Program-made: the position numbers and the translations under genes
Notes under the pieces: generated by a model
Seen by the model: only the letters and a program-made list of their open reading frames with translations
What the model was told of the DNA's origin: nothing
Databases searched by the model: none
Shown: positions 1 through 13,100 of the stretch, in pieces
Layout of the letters: every line of letters begins with the position of its first letter
How positions within the stretch are numbered: position 1 is the stretch's first letter
Assembly (NCBI GenBank): GCA_038502055.1
Contig: JAXRKN010000045.1
Span: 1,510,501-1,574,500 of the forward strand
DNA from: Tanytarsus gracilentus
Lineage: Eukaryota; Arthropoda; Insecta; Diptera; Chironomidae
Reading direction: 5' to 3'
DNA length: 64,000 nt

Positions 1-3000
1 TGACTGAAAAAAAAAATTATAAAGTTCGTTGACCGTACAGATATTTATGAAAGGATTAAGAGAAAATGACATGAGAGAAGATAAAAAAAAAAGTTTTTCA
101 TGAAAATGAAAAATCTTTTTCTCTCTCTGTTCTATTTTATAATGCGGACTCCTTTGGGGTCTATTTGAAAATTATGTGATTCAAATTTACTAAAAGACAA
201 TTAAACATTATGTTGAAAATATTTCAAGCTTTAATAATTTGTGTTATTTTATAAAAATTTGAATTTCCTCACACATTTGACCCCTTTAAAAGTTTAAATA
301 GAATGTGAGGATTGAGCAGCTAAAAGCTGCTTCGCTTTGCAGAGAGCAGTGAGGAAAACGAGGATATAATTGAATTGGAATCAACAACAATTTTTTCGGG
401 TCAATGAATTTCTAGTTCTTTTGTTTCAATCTTGGATACTATTAAAAAGGGAAATGCTTTATTGTGGATAAATTTCCTCCTCAAAGTTTATTTTGTAAAA
501 ATAAAAGCTCATGTATATGTGTGTGATATAAAAGGGTGGTGAATTTGAGTTAATGTATGATGGAAAAGCATTAGAAATGTTTTGTTATGTTGAGAAAATA
601 TTTAGACATGCTCTTTCATGCGTGATGTTCATAAATCGAAAAAAGAAAATTATTGAAAATTTAAATTATAAAATTTTATAAAACAAAAAAATATCTTCAA
701 ATGATTTACCGAAAAAAATTAATTGTGTTTCCAGTAAAATCAATCCTCGAACTTATAACTGAATCCTTGAAAATAATTTATAAATTTTCTATAGTTTACA
801 AGCGAATATATAGGTCGAAATCTATAAGTGAGACCATGAATAAGTTATCGTGGTCTCTTTTTTGATATTAAGAGAATGTCCTTACACATTTTTATTTTCC
901 GTCGTCAATTCTCAATGAATTATTAAACAAAATTTCAATCAATAAATGCGTTTTACGACTTGTTAGCATTACCTAATTAATGGACATTTCATTATCTAAT
1001 TATCGAAGGCATCATCAAATGAATTTTCATAGACAGCATAATTGAATTAATTTCTCAATGATTCTACTTAAAAGGAATTTTTTGATTACTTTCATTGAAA
1101 TATTCCATTGGATATAAAAGATCATAATGCAGTAATGAACGTGCATTATTGTATGTATACACTCGGCAATGTAAAGTAAATTAATTTAATGATTTTTTCA
1201 AGCTTTAAGGTGCATGACTTTATTTTTTTACTCGCTTACATGTTGAAGGCAAAAAAATGATTCAATTGATTTGAGATCATGGCTTTTTATGAAAATAAAG
1301 TTGTAGAAAAGTGAATGCATTCATTAATGTTTTGGCATTTAGGCACAAGGCGCTACTTTTCGGTGATGTAATCGATTTTTTATCATCTTCTGATGGGCCA
1401 CTGTAAAATCAATAATTTCCCATTGAAATGAAATGAAAAAATAAATGCGAAACCTTACTTTTATGTTGATTTTCAAGGAAGGAAAAAAATTATTATGGAG
1501 GGTATACGGAAAGAAATGAGATCAAGGACGTTTTATGTCAACTCTCGATTTTTTCTCTCTCTCCCACTTCACGATTCATCGTAAACAAATTTTTATTCTA
1601 ATTTATACATACGCACTTATGCTGCGCGCGAGCTATTGAGTCATCACACAAATTGACCCATTTTTGAAATTCGTAATTCACTAACGAAAATTAAATGCTG
1701 TTTTTGCTCGTAGTTGTTGAGATAAACCTTGTAATCGTTTTTTCTTTCGTCCAAAAAAAATTGGGCTTCGTGTGATTGAAGGCAATGAAGAACTTGTTTG
1801 TGGTTTTCATGTGTGACACGCACTAATACAGGAAATTCATATGATAAGAGCCAAAGCGAAAACGCGCGAGTGAATATCATCATTTTAGTTAGTCATCTTT
1901 TGTGGACTAACAAAATAGACATTTTTTTGGGTCATTTGACTCTGCATGTTGCCACTCAATGAAATCATAAAAAATGTTAAAGTGATGTATGATGGGAGCG
2001 CTGCTGGTTTTTCTGAGTAACATTGGCTAAATATCACCAGAAAATAATCTGCTACAATTTTCTTACACCAAAATGATGTTTACGACAGCTTTTCCTTCTT
2101 CCTCAACATACATATTTTTCGGTTTTTGTTACAATGGTACGCGAAATTTGTGTATGTGTGGGAAAACCATTAAAACGGGATGTGGGCGGAAGTGGAGGGA
2201 GAATATCGAGGAGAAGGCATAAAGATATAAAATTTTCTAGGACATTTTCACAGAAAATGATTATTGGCAGGCACTTGAAGCGAGAGAGATTTTGAGCCTT
2301 GACAACAACTGCCGAGATATCATGAAACAATTCTAAAACACCACATTGACCTCAATTCAAAATATCTTCTGTACAAGCCACAAATATTCAGCTCTTACTT
2401 ACATCCTTAGGCTAATTAGAATCTCTTTACAAGGTCTTGCAAAAAAAATTAAATCTCAAGGGATGGCAAAAGTATTTTAAATTTTTGTATCTAAGAGCTA
2501 GTTTCACCCCTTTTATACACAACCTAAATAATATCATTGATGAAAATTGATTGAAGAGGGTGGAGTTTTAGATCAGGAGGTTATGGCTCTTTGTTAATTG
2601 CTTAATGCGTGTGTGACTCAAAGAAAAAAAAATAAAGTATCTAAAAAAAAGTTAATGCATCACTCTTCAAAGTCAACCACCAAAAAAAACGAGGCTGTGA
2701 AACGACAATTCATTCATTTTGGGGTGTCCATGATTAAGTAAGTCGAAGTGAGAGCTTCAGCATGTCTGCGAATATAATACAAAAAAAAATGTGGTCAATG
2801 CCTCTCACTGATTCAGTTCTCAATGCTTCTGGCAATGTTAATTCATTGAAAATGAGAAGTTTTTTTTATTTGCTAGTAGCATGAGAGAAAGTTCATGGAT
2901 GAGACACTTTATGCTCTTTTCCATCGGTTTGGTTGTAAAATAATATTTCCATGTAAAATGAGGTTGTTTAAAATGTTATTTTTACGACTTTGGCCATATA

Positions 3001-3539
3001 TATCGCAAAAGAGAGAAACACATAAAAGTAGTCGAAGACAAATTGCTGAGTACTTATTGAGATTACTAAATATGATTTTAATGCATTTCAACTTGTGACT
3101 TTTTCCAAACGATCATGTTCACTGCTCATGAAGTTTCAGTTTTTATTGCCTCACATTTCGTGCCTTTTAACACTTTGCCCATAAATCATCGCCGTCGCAC
3201 ATGAGAAAGTCTCAGCTTAATGTAAAAAATCAGCAATTATACAATCATCATGTTGTTGATTTAAAGAAAAGGCTCTCCATATATGTTACAGTGCATAAGG
3301 GTCGACAGCAAGTAGTGCATGAAGTCGGCAAACAGAAACATAAAAATTATTGGGTTGATTCTTATCGATTTGAATGCAAATTATTTCACTTCTTCATTCT
3401 AGCGCTTAATTTGTGTGTGTGTGTGAAACTAGATAGTCATCATTCAATCATAATGGGTCATGGCATATAAGAAATTAAAATATCATGGTTAATGAAATTA
3501 TCCTTGTAAGCCTTTTTCCCATGTCCTTGGTCGCTCACA
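1..3539. other. AT-rich non-coding stretch, no gene seen
   Basis: Only short open frames occur here, none with protein-like composition or convincing splice sites. Small structures include a 7-bp-stem hairpin at 315-331 (AGCAGCT, three-base loop, AGCTGCT) and a short TG run near 3412-3424. It is most likely intergenic DNA or an intron of a gene extending off the window; the sequence does not decide between these. Confidence 0.6.
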
Positions 3540-3785
3540 CTTTTTGCGTCCCACAGGTGTGGTACGCTTTTGCTCGTGATTCCGTCTGTCTGTCTGTTCC
3601 GTGAGATCTCGGCCCTGGACCAGCTGAGCTTCGGGTTTTCGCAGATGATAGGTCTTGGGGTCTTATTGCCCATTTTAGGAATTTTTGGGTATGCACAGGT
3701 CGTGCTGGACGCCATAATGTCCATTTTTATCAAATTTTTTTTATGGTTTGGGTTCGTTGAATGGGATTGGAAGAAATGATTTGAT
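3540..3785. other. GC-richer patch, possible transposon relic
   Basis: This block is clearly richer in G and C than its surroundings. It contains a (CTGT)n run near 3585-3599 and is open in at least one frame on each strand (69 codons at 3570-3779 on +). It runs directly into a minisatellite. The abrupt composition change and the attached tandem repeat suggest an old mobile-element fragment. No transposase, reverse transcriptase or terminal repeat is visible, so the element class is unknown. Confidence 0.3.
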
Positions 3786-4140
3786 GGATTGAAAATGGAC
3801 ACTGTGGAAATGGAACATTGTGGAAAATGAAACCAGTGGAAAGTGGAACAAGTAGAAAATGGAACAGGGGAAAATGAAAATGGTGAAAATGGAACACTGT
3901 GGAAAATGAACACAGTGGAAAGTGGAATACAGTGGAAATGGAAATAGTGGAAAATGGAACACTGTGGAAATGAATGGTGAAATGGAAATGATGAAAATGG
4001 AACACAATGAAATGGAAACAATGGAAAATGGAACATGTGGAAAATGAAACACAATGGGAAATGTACAATTGGAAATAGAAATAATGATACACATTAAAAA
4101 AAAATAATGAAAACAGTGGAAAATGGAACATAGTGGAAAT
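3786..4140. repeat. Degenerate GTGGAAA(A)TGGAACA minisatellite
   Basis: A purine-rich tandem array is built from variants of GTGGAAAATGGAACA, with unit length drifting between about 7 and 20 bases. Nearly all G is on the + strand. The array opens long reading frames on the - strand rich in Phe, His, Ser and Pro; these are by-products of the repeat, not genes. Confidence 0.75.
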
Positions 4141-5030
4141 AACTTTCCCAAAAAAATATTTCCTTTGCTTCCCTTTCAGCTTTCCAAAAATTTTTCCTTA
4201 GGCTTCTTTTTGCTTTTAATAGGACTTAACCATGTTACATTTTAATACTGATCAGTTACAAGTGGGTTACACGGCAACACCCACGTGTGGGTTTTGAAAC
4301 ATTTTTTATGATAATTGCCTCTCGCCTCTTTTCCCTTGTATGTTCTCATAAATATTTAACGCGAACAGAATAAAATAAATTTTATGCTGCGTGTCCAACT
4401 TTGTGATGTGCTGCAAGGACACTCCGGATATTACTTTTGAGGTAAAGTTTTAAAATCTAATCACCTGGGAAATTTTATTTGAGTACCATCACACCTTAAA
4501 CCCTTTTATAAAGAAAGATGGAAAAAGCTCTTCTTACATTTTTAATGAGTCTTCAAAGTTTGAGTGAGGTCATCTTCGTTTAGAGTGAAATTGAAAAGGA
4601 AATGAGAGAATTTTACTCTAAATAAAAATGTGAAGATGGAAAAACAAATTATCATAGCGATGACGCGCTCGACACTCTCTCGAGGGGGAACGGATGTTTG
4701 AGCATCTGAAGCAACATAACGAATCACGAATCACTTGACCTCTTCGCTATGTGTACGCTTTTTATTCCCACTTCTCTTTTCTCTCCTTCTCATCTTTTCT
4801 TTTCTTTTTCTCTCTCTTTCTGTCTGCCAATTCACTTGCTTGTTTTTAAATCTTAATAAAATTTATTCTCTTTTCTCTTCGCTCCCTTGTTTTATTCTAA
4901 ATGTATGAAAATATTTTAGAAATTTTTAAGGTAGGATATTTATCTTCTGTGTGATATGCCTCCTGAATTCTCTTTATTTATCCTAAACTTTTTTTACCTC
5001 TACTCTTTTTCACTGGATTTTTAATATAAA
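4141..5030. other. Non-coding stretch with pyrimidine-rich tract
   Basis: No gene is seen. A CT-rich pyrimidine tract covers roughly 4764-4830, and TTTCTC runs continue to about 4890. No open frame looks like protein. Confidence 0.5.
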
Positions 5031-5032
5031 AA

Positions 5033-5037
<5 letters not shown>

Positions 5038-5079
<42 letters not shown>

Positions 5080-5310
5080 TTTTAAATAAAAATTAATAAT
5101 TTATTTTTTATTTTTTTTTTTTTTTTTTTTTCATTTTATTTTTTAATATTTGTTTTTTGTGATATATTATTTGTTTATACTTAATGAATGAATTAATTAT
5201 TTTTTTTTTTTTTTTTTTTTTTTCTTTTTTTTTTTTTTTTTATTTTTTGAATGTTTTAATTTATATTAAAAATTTTTTTTTTTTGTTTTATTTTTTTTTT
5301 ACTTTTCCGT
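5038..5310. repeat. Poly(A) followed by interrupted poly(T) tracts
   Basis: About 38 consecutive A residues (5038-5075) are followed by long T runs broken by short AT-rich spacers, to about 5300. The A-then-T arrangement could fold back on itself. Length here is easily distorted by sequencing and assembly, so exact base counts should not be trusted. Confidence 0.85.
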
Positions 5311-6589
5311 GATTTTATTTAGTGATATCAGAAGTGGGAAATTTTTTCAAAATTTTTTTAATATATTTTATGTGAAATTCAGGTCAGACAACTTCATATA
5401 TTCATATACAGCTTCATTTCATCGTCACTGGTGTCATATTTTGGGTTGAAATTTTCAATAGAACGTAAACTCAAAGATCATTCACCGTTGATAAAATTTA
5501 CTTATTTTGCGTCACTAAAAGAGATAATCATAGACTAATAAAATAAGGTCCACGTCGTAATGTTAAGCTTTCAAAAATATGCTGAGAGAGAGAGAAAGGT
5601 TAGCAACATTGCGGTGGCAGCATGAAAACTTTTTCTCTCATATTTTTTTCCTGTAAACTCGAAGCGGCATTAAAGCGTGCTGGTGTTGATTGAGCGCGCA
5701 CTCAATTTGCTCACATAAAGTCTCTCATTCTCCTCGAGTGCTCGCGAGGTGTTTATGGAAATGCAGGTCATGAATGATTTCCATTTTGACCATTTTATGT
5801 TAAACCTCGCACTCAAAAAAAGTATATGCACAATATCCTTATCAGATGATTGTTTTGTCACGTCATTGGCATCGGTTGGGTGGCAAATTTTACATGCATA
5901 CCAAACACATGGCGAGATAAGATTTGCGTGTCGATTTCTTATTTGTGCTACACTTAATAAATCCAGGAAATTTCAAACATTACAAAAATTTCTGTTTAGA
6001 ATAATACTAATTATAATTGCGACAAATAATTTTACCCAGGTTTTTTTAATTTGTTTTTAAAAAGGAATTATCCTTGATAAATTCATTTGAATTTTTTACA
6101 AAACTTCTGATTCATCATATTATAACGTTTAGCAAAGAAAGTCAGACAGACAGTTTGAACAAAAATTTCATTTTATCCAAAACATCCTCACCTCGCGGCC
6201 GGGAACTAACTGAGGAAAAAAGTGATTGTGCAAAAAAGATTAAGATTCGTTTAGAGCGCTAAAAGATCACAGGCAGCAGATTCATAATGACATGCGCCTT
6301 GACTTTATTATTTTGTGGATTGGAAACGCTCTCGAGCGTTTGTTACTTTGAAATTCAAAGCTTTCATGTTCACATAGATTGTGCATAAAAATGAGCGAGA
6401 TCAAATTTGAATGATTAAAGAAATGGTTATTGATGGTCACTTTCTTATATCAGCATAGACTGTCGATCTATACATAAAAACCCTGCACATTGTTCTAACA
6501 ATTGCCGTAAAACATTCGATTGTATCAATGGGCTTGTAGTAGTTATATGTGATGTACATGCTCAATGATGGATTGAGAATAAAAGAGAG
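5311..6589. other. Non-coding stretch, no gene seen
   Basis: Short open frames on both strands have no recognisable similarity and no start or splice context that would support expression. A slightly GC-richer segment lies near 5690-5760. Confidence 0.5.
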
Positions 6590-7116
6590 AATAAAATAAG
6601 TAAAAAAATTTACACACTCCTTCTCTTTGTACAACTAGGTATTTCGCACGGAAAAGTATTAAATAAAATAAAATAGTACTTTTTGCATTTTTATACATTT
6701 TGTTATAGTTCTTGTAAACTTAAAACTAAATTTTGGTATTTGCTTTATCGCAACATATTAAACATATGTATGCAATACTTGAATGAATTTAATATTGGAA
6801 TTTAAGATCCAAAAATTAGAGAAGTGGAGCGGTAATTTTTGTCTATTTGATGTTTTTTAAAACCGCTCCACTTCTCTAATTTTTGGATCTTAAATTCCAA
6901 TATTAAATTCATTCAAGTATTGCATACATATGTTTAATATGTTGCGATAAAGCAAATACCAAAATTTAGTTTTAAGTTTACAAGAGAGCTATAACAAAAT
7001 GTATAAAAATGTCAAAAAGTTTACTGATTTTATTTTATTTAATACTTTTCCGTGCGAAATACCTAGTTGTACAAAGAGAAGGGAGTGTTGTTAAATTTTT
7101 TTTACTTATTTTATTT
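6590..7116. repeat. Long inverted repeat (foldback/MITE-like or hairpin locus)
   Basis: The left arm (about 6590-6833) and right arm (about 6862-7116) are reverse complements over almost their full length, with a 28-base spacer. Matches include TTCTCTTTGTACAACTAGGT on the left against its complement near 7061-7080, and GAGAAGTGGAGCGGT at the inner left end against ACCGCTCCACTTCTC on the right. Only a few mismatches and small indels separate the arms. A transcript would form a hairpin with a stem of roughly 240 bp. No coding capacity and no clear target-site duplication are visible, so a miniature foldback transposon and an endogenous hairpin-siRNA source both remain possible. Confidence 0.9.
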
Positions 7117-10100
7117 AGTCCTTTTTCCTGATCAAATTTATTGTACTTATTTTGGTAACAAAAATTACTTTTTGAAAATTAAGCATGTGAATGTTTGAAT
7201 TGATCGCGAGCAAGATTTTAATTTCACCGTTATGATTGACTGTTTTATTGGTTCCAACAAGAATTAACTCTTTCTAAAATTATTATTTATTTCATCTTTG
7301 GTAATATGAATGATTTTGCACTTCTTCTCTCGTTGTCTTTAATCTTGTCACTGTATGAAAATGAATTGGGGGTACGACAGTGAGAGCGCATGATTATCGA
7401 GGGAAGAGGGTGAAGTTGATGGTGTTGAAGTATTGGAGCACATGTAAGAATTTTTTTTTAAATATTTTTGACCGTTTTTTTTACACAACATCTGTTGCTT
7501 CGCAACAGCTGTTGAACAAGATCGTCACATAGAGAAGAGAGAGTTGAGACGATTGTGTGGAAATAAGAGAGAAGGGAGAAAAAGGTGGAAAACTAATACA
7601 CATAATCAAGGTCATTATCAGCTATAAAAATACAAAAGAGATTACATAAGAGATTCTATCGAGCGTGTGTGACATGTGCCTTCAATAATTGCCATGTGCT
7701 TACTCATTGCATTGATATCGAGAGAAATACACAATCATTTTGATATTTGTTCATGGGCAGTGTTCACGAAAAAAATACTTCAATGTACTTGAGGCACAGT
7801 TTTATTGTTGAGTGCGAAATTTTTGACATTATAACTCTTGACTTTTGTCCATCAAACGGACCTCGACTGCGTAGAAAATCAGCATTCCTTTTCCCGTTAT
7901 TATTTATCATTGACTCTATAAAAAATTCATTGCGCTTTTCCAACTCTCTCACTGACTCACATTTATCAAGGCGAGATTAATAACTTTGAACTACATTTCC
8001 TGGTTTATTTTTTAGTTTTTTTGATAAATAATTAAATACAAGTTTTGAGTTTCCAAAATCTAATCTAATTTTTAATTTGAATTTTAAAATTGTCTTTGTT
8101 TCACAAATGCCACAACCCCATATTGCTCCCCCAATAAACCTTTAATAGATCATACAATAAAAATTGGGGCTAGTCCTCATTAATGATATTTTACCCGCCT
8201 CCATTTGCGACAAAAAGATGTGTGTTTACATTCGAAACAATATTAAACGTCGTGAGACCCAATTTAATTCATTTTCTTCTTCTCATGGTTTAAAAAATAT
8301 CCAGCAAAATAAAAAACTTTCAATGATTTCTTTTAATGGAGATACACTCACTCTCTCCAATCACTCATTAAGTGACGGCATTGTGGCATTTGAATAGTAA
8401 AAGTGAGTCTTGAGGTTGCTTTCAGCATAAAATTGTGTGTATAGATGCATTGGTATGGTGAGAGCAGAAAATCTTATGCGATTGAGAGAGAGAGACGATT
8501 GAAGAAGAAGCAGCAGACGATCGTGTTAAAAAGAGGCTCGAAAAGAAACGCGCTCACGAGAGTTGCGTGACCTAGTAAACCACGTAATGCTTCTCATTTA
8601 AGATTTTGCTCTTTCTTTTCACCACACTTTACTTTTTCTTTCGAGACTTCTTTTGACATGTCTGTTGCCACTGTGCTCGTTATCTACTGCCATCGCATCA
8701 TTTCGATGCCGATTGTGAGACAATGATTTTTTTAGTCGTTCATTTAATAATGTGAAGGAGAAGCGAAACATTCGAAAGGGATTACATGACATTTACACTG
8801 CGGCACTGGTGAATGAATGAAGCAATTGGAAATCTTGCTCTATGTGTCAAGTACAAATGAATGAGTTTAAGGAGACGAAAGATTTACTTAAGCTTATTAC
8901 GGAATTTACACTTTGCGGTGCTCGATCAATTATGATTAAATATTAATTTTCTCAATGAACATTTTACGCGTACGTGATGCTCGCATTACTGAAAATTTAT
9001 CCTTACCTTAATCATTGAGGAATTGCGTGTGTGAGCGAGAGGAAAAGAGTAAGGGCATCGTGACTTATTAAGCACCTCGTCGTCGTCCTCATTGAAGGCT
9101 GCTGAATATTCTCTTTCAAGTACGAAGCCATGTTGATATGTTGATTGATCATCAATAAAAATTTTAATGGACCTCCGAGATTAAGGTTTTTAAAAAAATA
9201 TAAAAAACTATAATTTAAAAAATATTTTTAAACGGAAATTCTTAACCCAAATTTAATAGTGTATTGAAATAATAAATGTCCATCACTTTTATGCATGGCA
9301 ATTATGTTCAGCATAAAGGCTAATTTAAATTTTAATTGAGGATGCGATGATGACGCACTAATATATGTGAGTAACAATAACTAAATAAAGTCAATTGAAA
9401 GTACCATGAGAGTAGGAGTAAATAATTATAGTCTCTCGATATATTCCTCCTCGAAAAAACAGCTAAGCATTGTGAGTTGTTTTGTTGGTCATACATAAAT
9501 TTTACCTTGTCACAAAAAAATTGAAATGAAATCAACAGTTGACTGTTTGACCTAATTTGTAATTACCATAAGCTATTGCCGAAAAAAGAGCCAAGCGAGT
9601 GACTGACTGACTGACTTTTGTGCATGGAAATTGGGTTAATTTTTTTCATTCGTATTACTTTTCATTTCTTTATGTGGCCCTCCCCATGAGAGCGAACTCA
9701 GTTGGCCAGCACATGCAACAATGTTGACATACACAGACAATTAATTATTCATGAAAACATTTTTTAAAAAATTTGAAGAGTCTCTTTGGATATCATATAT
9801 GCTCATACACCTTAACGATAGTAAATTTATTGGAGAACTATAGAGAGAGAGAGGAAAAAATTACTATACATCTACACACTGAAGTTGAGTTGCTAGCAAT
9901 CATGAGAGACGGGCCCGCGCGAAGCGAGAGCGAAAGAGAGAGAATTGTAATGCTTAAAGTTTTGACCTACTAAAAGACATTCAATTTGGATCACGGTCGA
10001 ATTGTATGCAATAATGAAAAATGTATGAATGTGATTTTTTATATCGCATTCGAAGATCTGTTTACTACTTTTTTCAGCACTATTATTTTTTTTGAAGCTT

Positions 10101-13100
10101 CTGTTTGAAAATATTTTCAGAAAATTGCTCTCGATGACTCAATAATAAGTGTACACATTGTGCTTTATTGTCTTCCTTGTTGACTGCGCCGTTTAAGAAA
10201 AACTGGTTAGCTATTAATAAATAAATCCAAGCCTACCTCGAAAACCCTGACATGGTAACTAAATAAATTGTGCGCGTGTACTCACGTTAATGCAACACAT
10301 TATGGCATACGCTACAATAAAATGTCCTTTACACATTTTTTACCCATTATAAGATAAAGAGTTGACATTTTAAATTGGTTCAAGAGAGAGAAATTAATTG
10401 ATGGGTTGAAGAAGCGACAATTTCACTTTTTGTCTTGCTCTGTATTCGGCGCATCCAGCTTTAAATCCGCGTCTGAAATTCAGTGCAAAAATTATTCAGA
10501 GGGAAAGTTTCAATTTCATTTTATATTTTTTTTTGTAGTTCAACATCTGAATGGAGGTGTTTTGTAAGCAACAATAAAATAAACTTAATTTATTCGCAAT
10601 TCACTATGTTGTTGATCGCTGATGATGATGGTGAAAGTCAAGACACCGTTAAAGGGAATTATTGAAAAATTTTCTAATGCAATTTTCATGTTTTTCTCGC
10701 CTGATATTTTACGTAGAAAAATGAATATGCAACGAGCGATAAAGACACATGAAAAGAGCGAAAAAATGTGGCCGAGCAACAGCGAGGGGCATGAAAGCAC
10801 GAGATCTTGATCTGGCACAATAAAAACTACATTGCGAGTACAAATTGATGTAGTGTTCATTTTTTTTTTTTTTAGAGAGGTGGGAATTGTTGAATTTTTT
10901 TCATCGAATCATGCGTCTTCCTTTGTGCCTTTCACACTCATCTCGCAGAGACTGTTTTTGATTTTCTGAGGGCATAACTCGTGTACTACCTCGATATTTT
11001 ATACACCATTAACAGCGATTAGAAAATACTTTAATTTTACAATCTAGATGTGATTTATCCTTTCTCCATTATGGAAATCTCGTGCAGTTTCTTGCGTACG
11101 TTTCAACTCTTTCGCTCATGCTCACTATGTATGGAGGACGAGTAAAATGCGACAGTAAATTTTCATAGGAATGAGATAGATGTTGCCATGCTTATCGTGT
11201 AGCACATTACACATCCAGACATTTATACCAACAATTTTCCCTACCATACCATCGACTTACATTTTATTCTATTCACAAAACACTTCCTCACGTTTTTATG
11301 ACTCGATGCTGCTCTTGTTGAAATACTCAAGTCAGGGTTTATGAGTTAATTTTAATTTTAAAAGCAGTTAGCAAAATTTAAAAATTATTTAAACTTTAGT
11401 TCACTCTTTGACCTTTGCCCATAAATGTTTTCGTTATAAATGACTTATTCCTATGCTGATTACTTTAAGGAAATTTTTTTTCGTCATTGCAATCAAGGAA
11501 AAAATATATTTCTTTTGTTTTTACTCGTACCAATCGTGTTAAGCATGAATAGCTCTTTTTTCTCCCCGATAAAATTGACGTTGATAGCTGAGGGAAATTT
11601 TCCACATTAGATCCTTTCTAGGGCAGCACATTATTATCAATATAATCTCCATTCTCTCCTTGCCAAACACGTGTCCAATAAAGTTCAATACAAGAAAAGG
11701 ATCGTGTCAATATATGAAATGGGGAGAAAAGTCAACAATCCTCGAAGCTGCTTAGCTATTCAATATTTTATTGAGCTTTTTATTATATAAAGCTTATGAC
11801 ATCGGGCGTTTTGAAACATTTTCAAAAAGTTCTGCCACTGAATCAATATGCCATGAGGATGTTTATTCACTTTTGCATATTAATGTCTGTCAAAAAAAGA
11901 GAGAGAGAGAGAATAAACTGTCATTTGCTGTGTGCGAACGAGAAAAAGAAGGAAAAAGTTGCGAAAGGAAACAAAAAAAAGATTTGATTTGAAAGCACGA
12001 GTTGAATTCATCGACTCGTGTAGGAAGTCTGAGGAGGAAAATTTTCTTTTCTCTCGTCGCATGTTCATACGATGTGATTTGTGAATATTAGTGGAGGGTA
12101 GAGAAAATTTTCTCACACAAACGAAAAGTTCAGGGTTAGAATTTTCTTCTTATCCACATTTCTCGTGTTTCAATGCTTACATTTTGTAAAGAAGCGGAGC
12201 AGAATAGAGAGCGAGAAATGTCATTGGAACGTTCAAGGGCTTCGTTCTCGGAAAGTGTGTTCACCATTCGCTCGCTCGGTAAGTTCTGTCGAGTGTTTGT
12301 ACATGGCAGAAGCTCTTTTTCCCTTTTTCTTTTTGATGAGGTCGAGGACAAAGGCAAGAACCGATTAAATGAAAAATTTATACCGTGTGAGTGTGTTTAT
12401 ACCGTATTTGCTGTCGGCAAGACAACTCGAGAGTGAAATATCCTTGAGGATTTATCTCATTTCATATTCAGTGAGCCATTAAAATTAATTGTTTCATCAT
12501 TATCGAGGAAATTCACACATGCTGTGAGAGACAGCAATAATTGACGTTATTGAAGTAGAAATTGGCATCGAGATAAACTGAAATGTTCAAGTGGTTGCCA
12601 TAGCGGTTTTTTTAAATTCATTAAAGTACTTAGAAAAACTAATTAGTAAAAAAATAACGATTTTTTTTTGAATTTTTAGAAATCTTTTTTAAATTTCACA
12701 TGAAAAAACCTCATGATTGAAATTTGTTGTAAATTTTTGCTTGTAATTAATCCCACACGACTGTCCACTCACATATGCATAACCGATTATGAAATATTAT
12801 TAATTTAATCATGTTTGTAGTCGACATATTTGAATACAATTGACAATCGTTTATGCTTCATTACAAGAGCACACGGCTGGTTGGGAAACAAACTCGACTT
12901 AAATATTGGTTTTCATTGCGTCGTTGATGATGCATTGTTAAGCAATGGACGGCAGAAGAAATATAAAGCCGAAAGAGATAAGGAAAAGTAGAAATTAAAT
13001 TTTTCATGCAGTATACGCGAGCGTTTTTTTTTCGGTGCGGCGGCGAGGGCTCCGATCCGAGGTTAAACTGTAATGGGATGTTGAAATCTCTCAATTTCAA

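Noticed and set aside
3458..4151. Long - strand open frames rich in Phe, His, Ser and Pro
   Set aside because: They are the reverse translation of the GTGGAAA minisatellite; three overlapping frames are open for the same reason.
12165..12278. GC-richer segment ending in GTAAGT as another rdx first exon
   Set aside because: The ATGs at 12173 and 12218 leave the wrong phase for the acceptor at 36612, and no other support was found. A purely non-coding first exon cannot be excluded.
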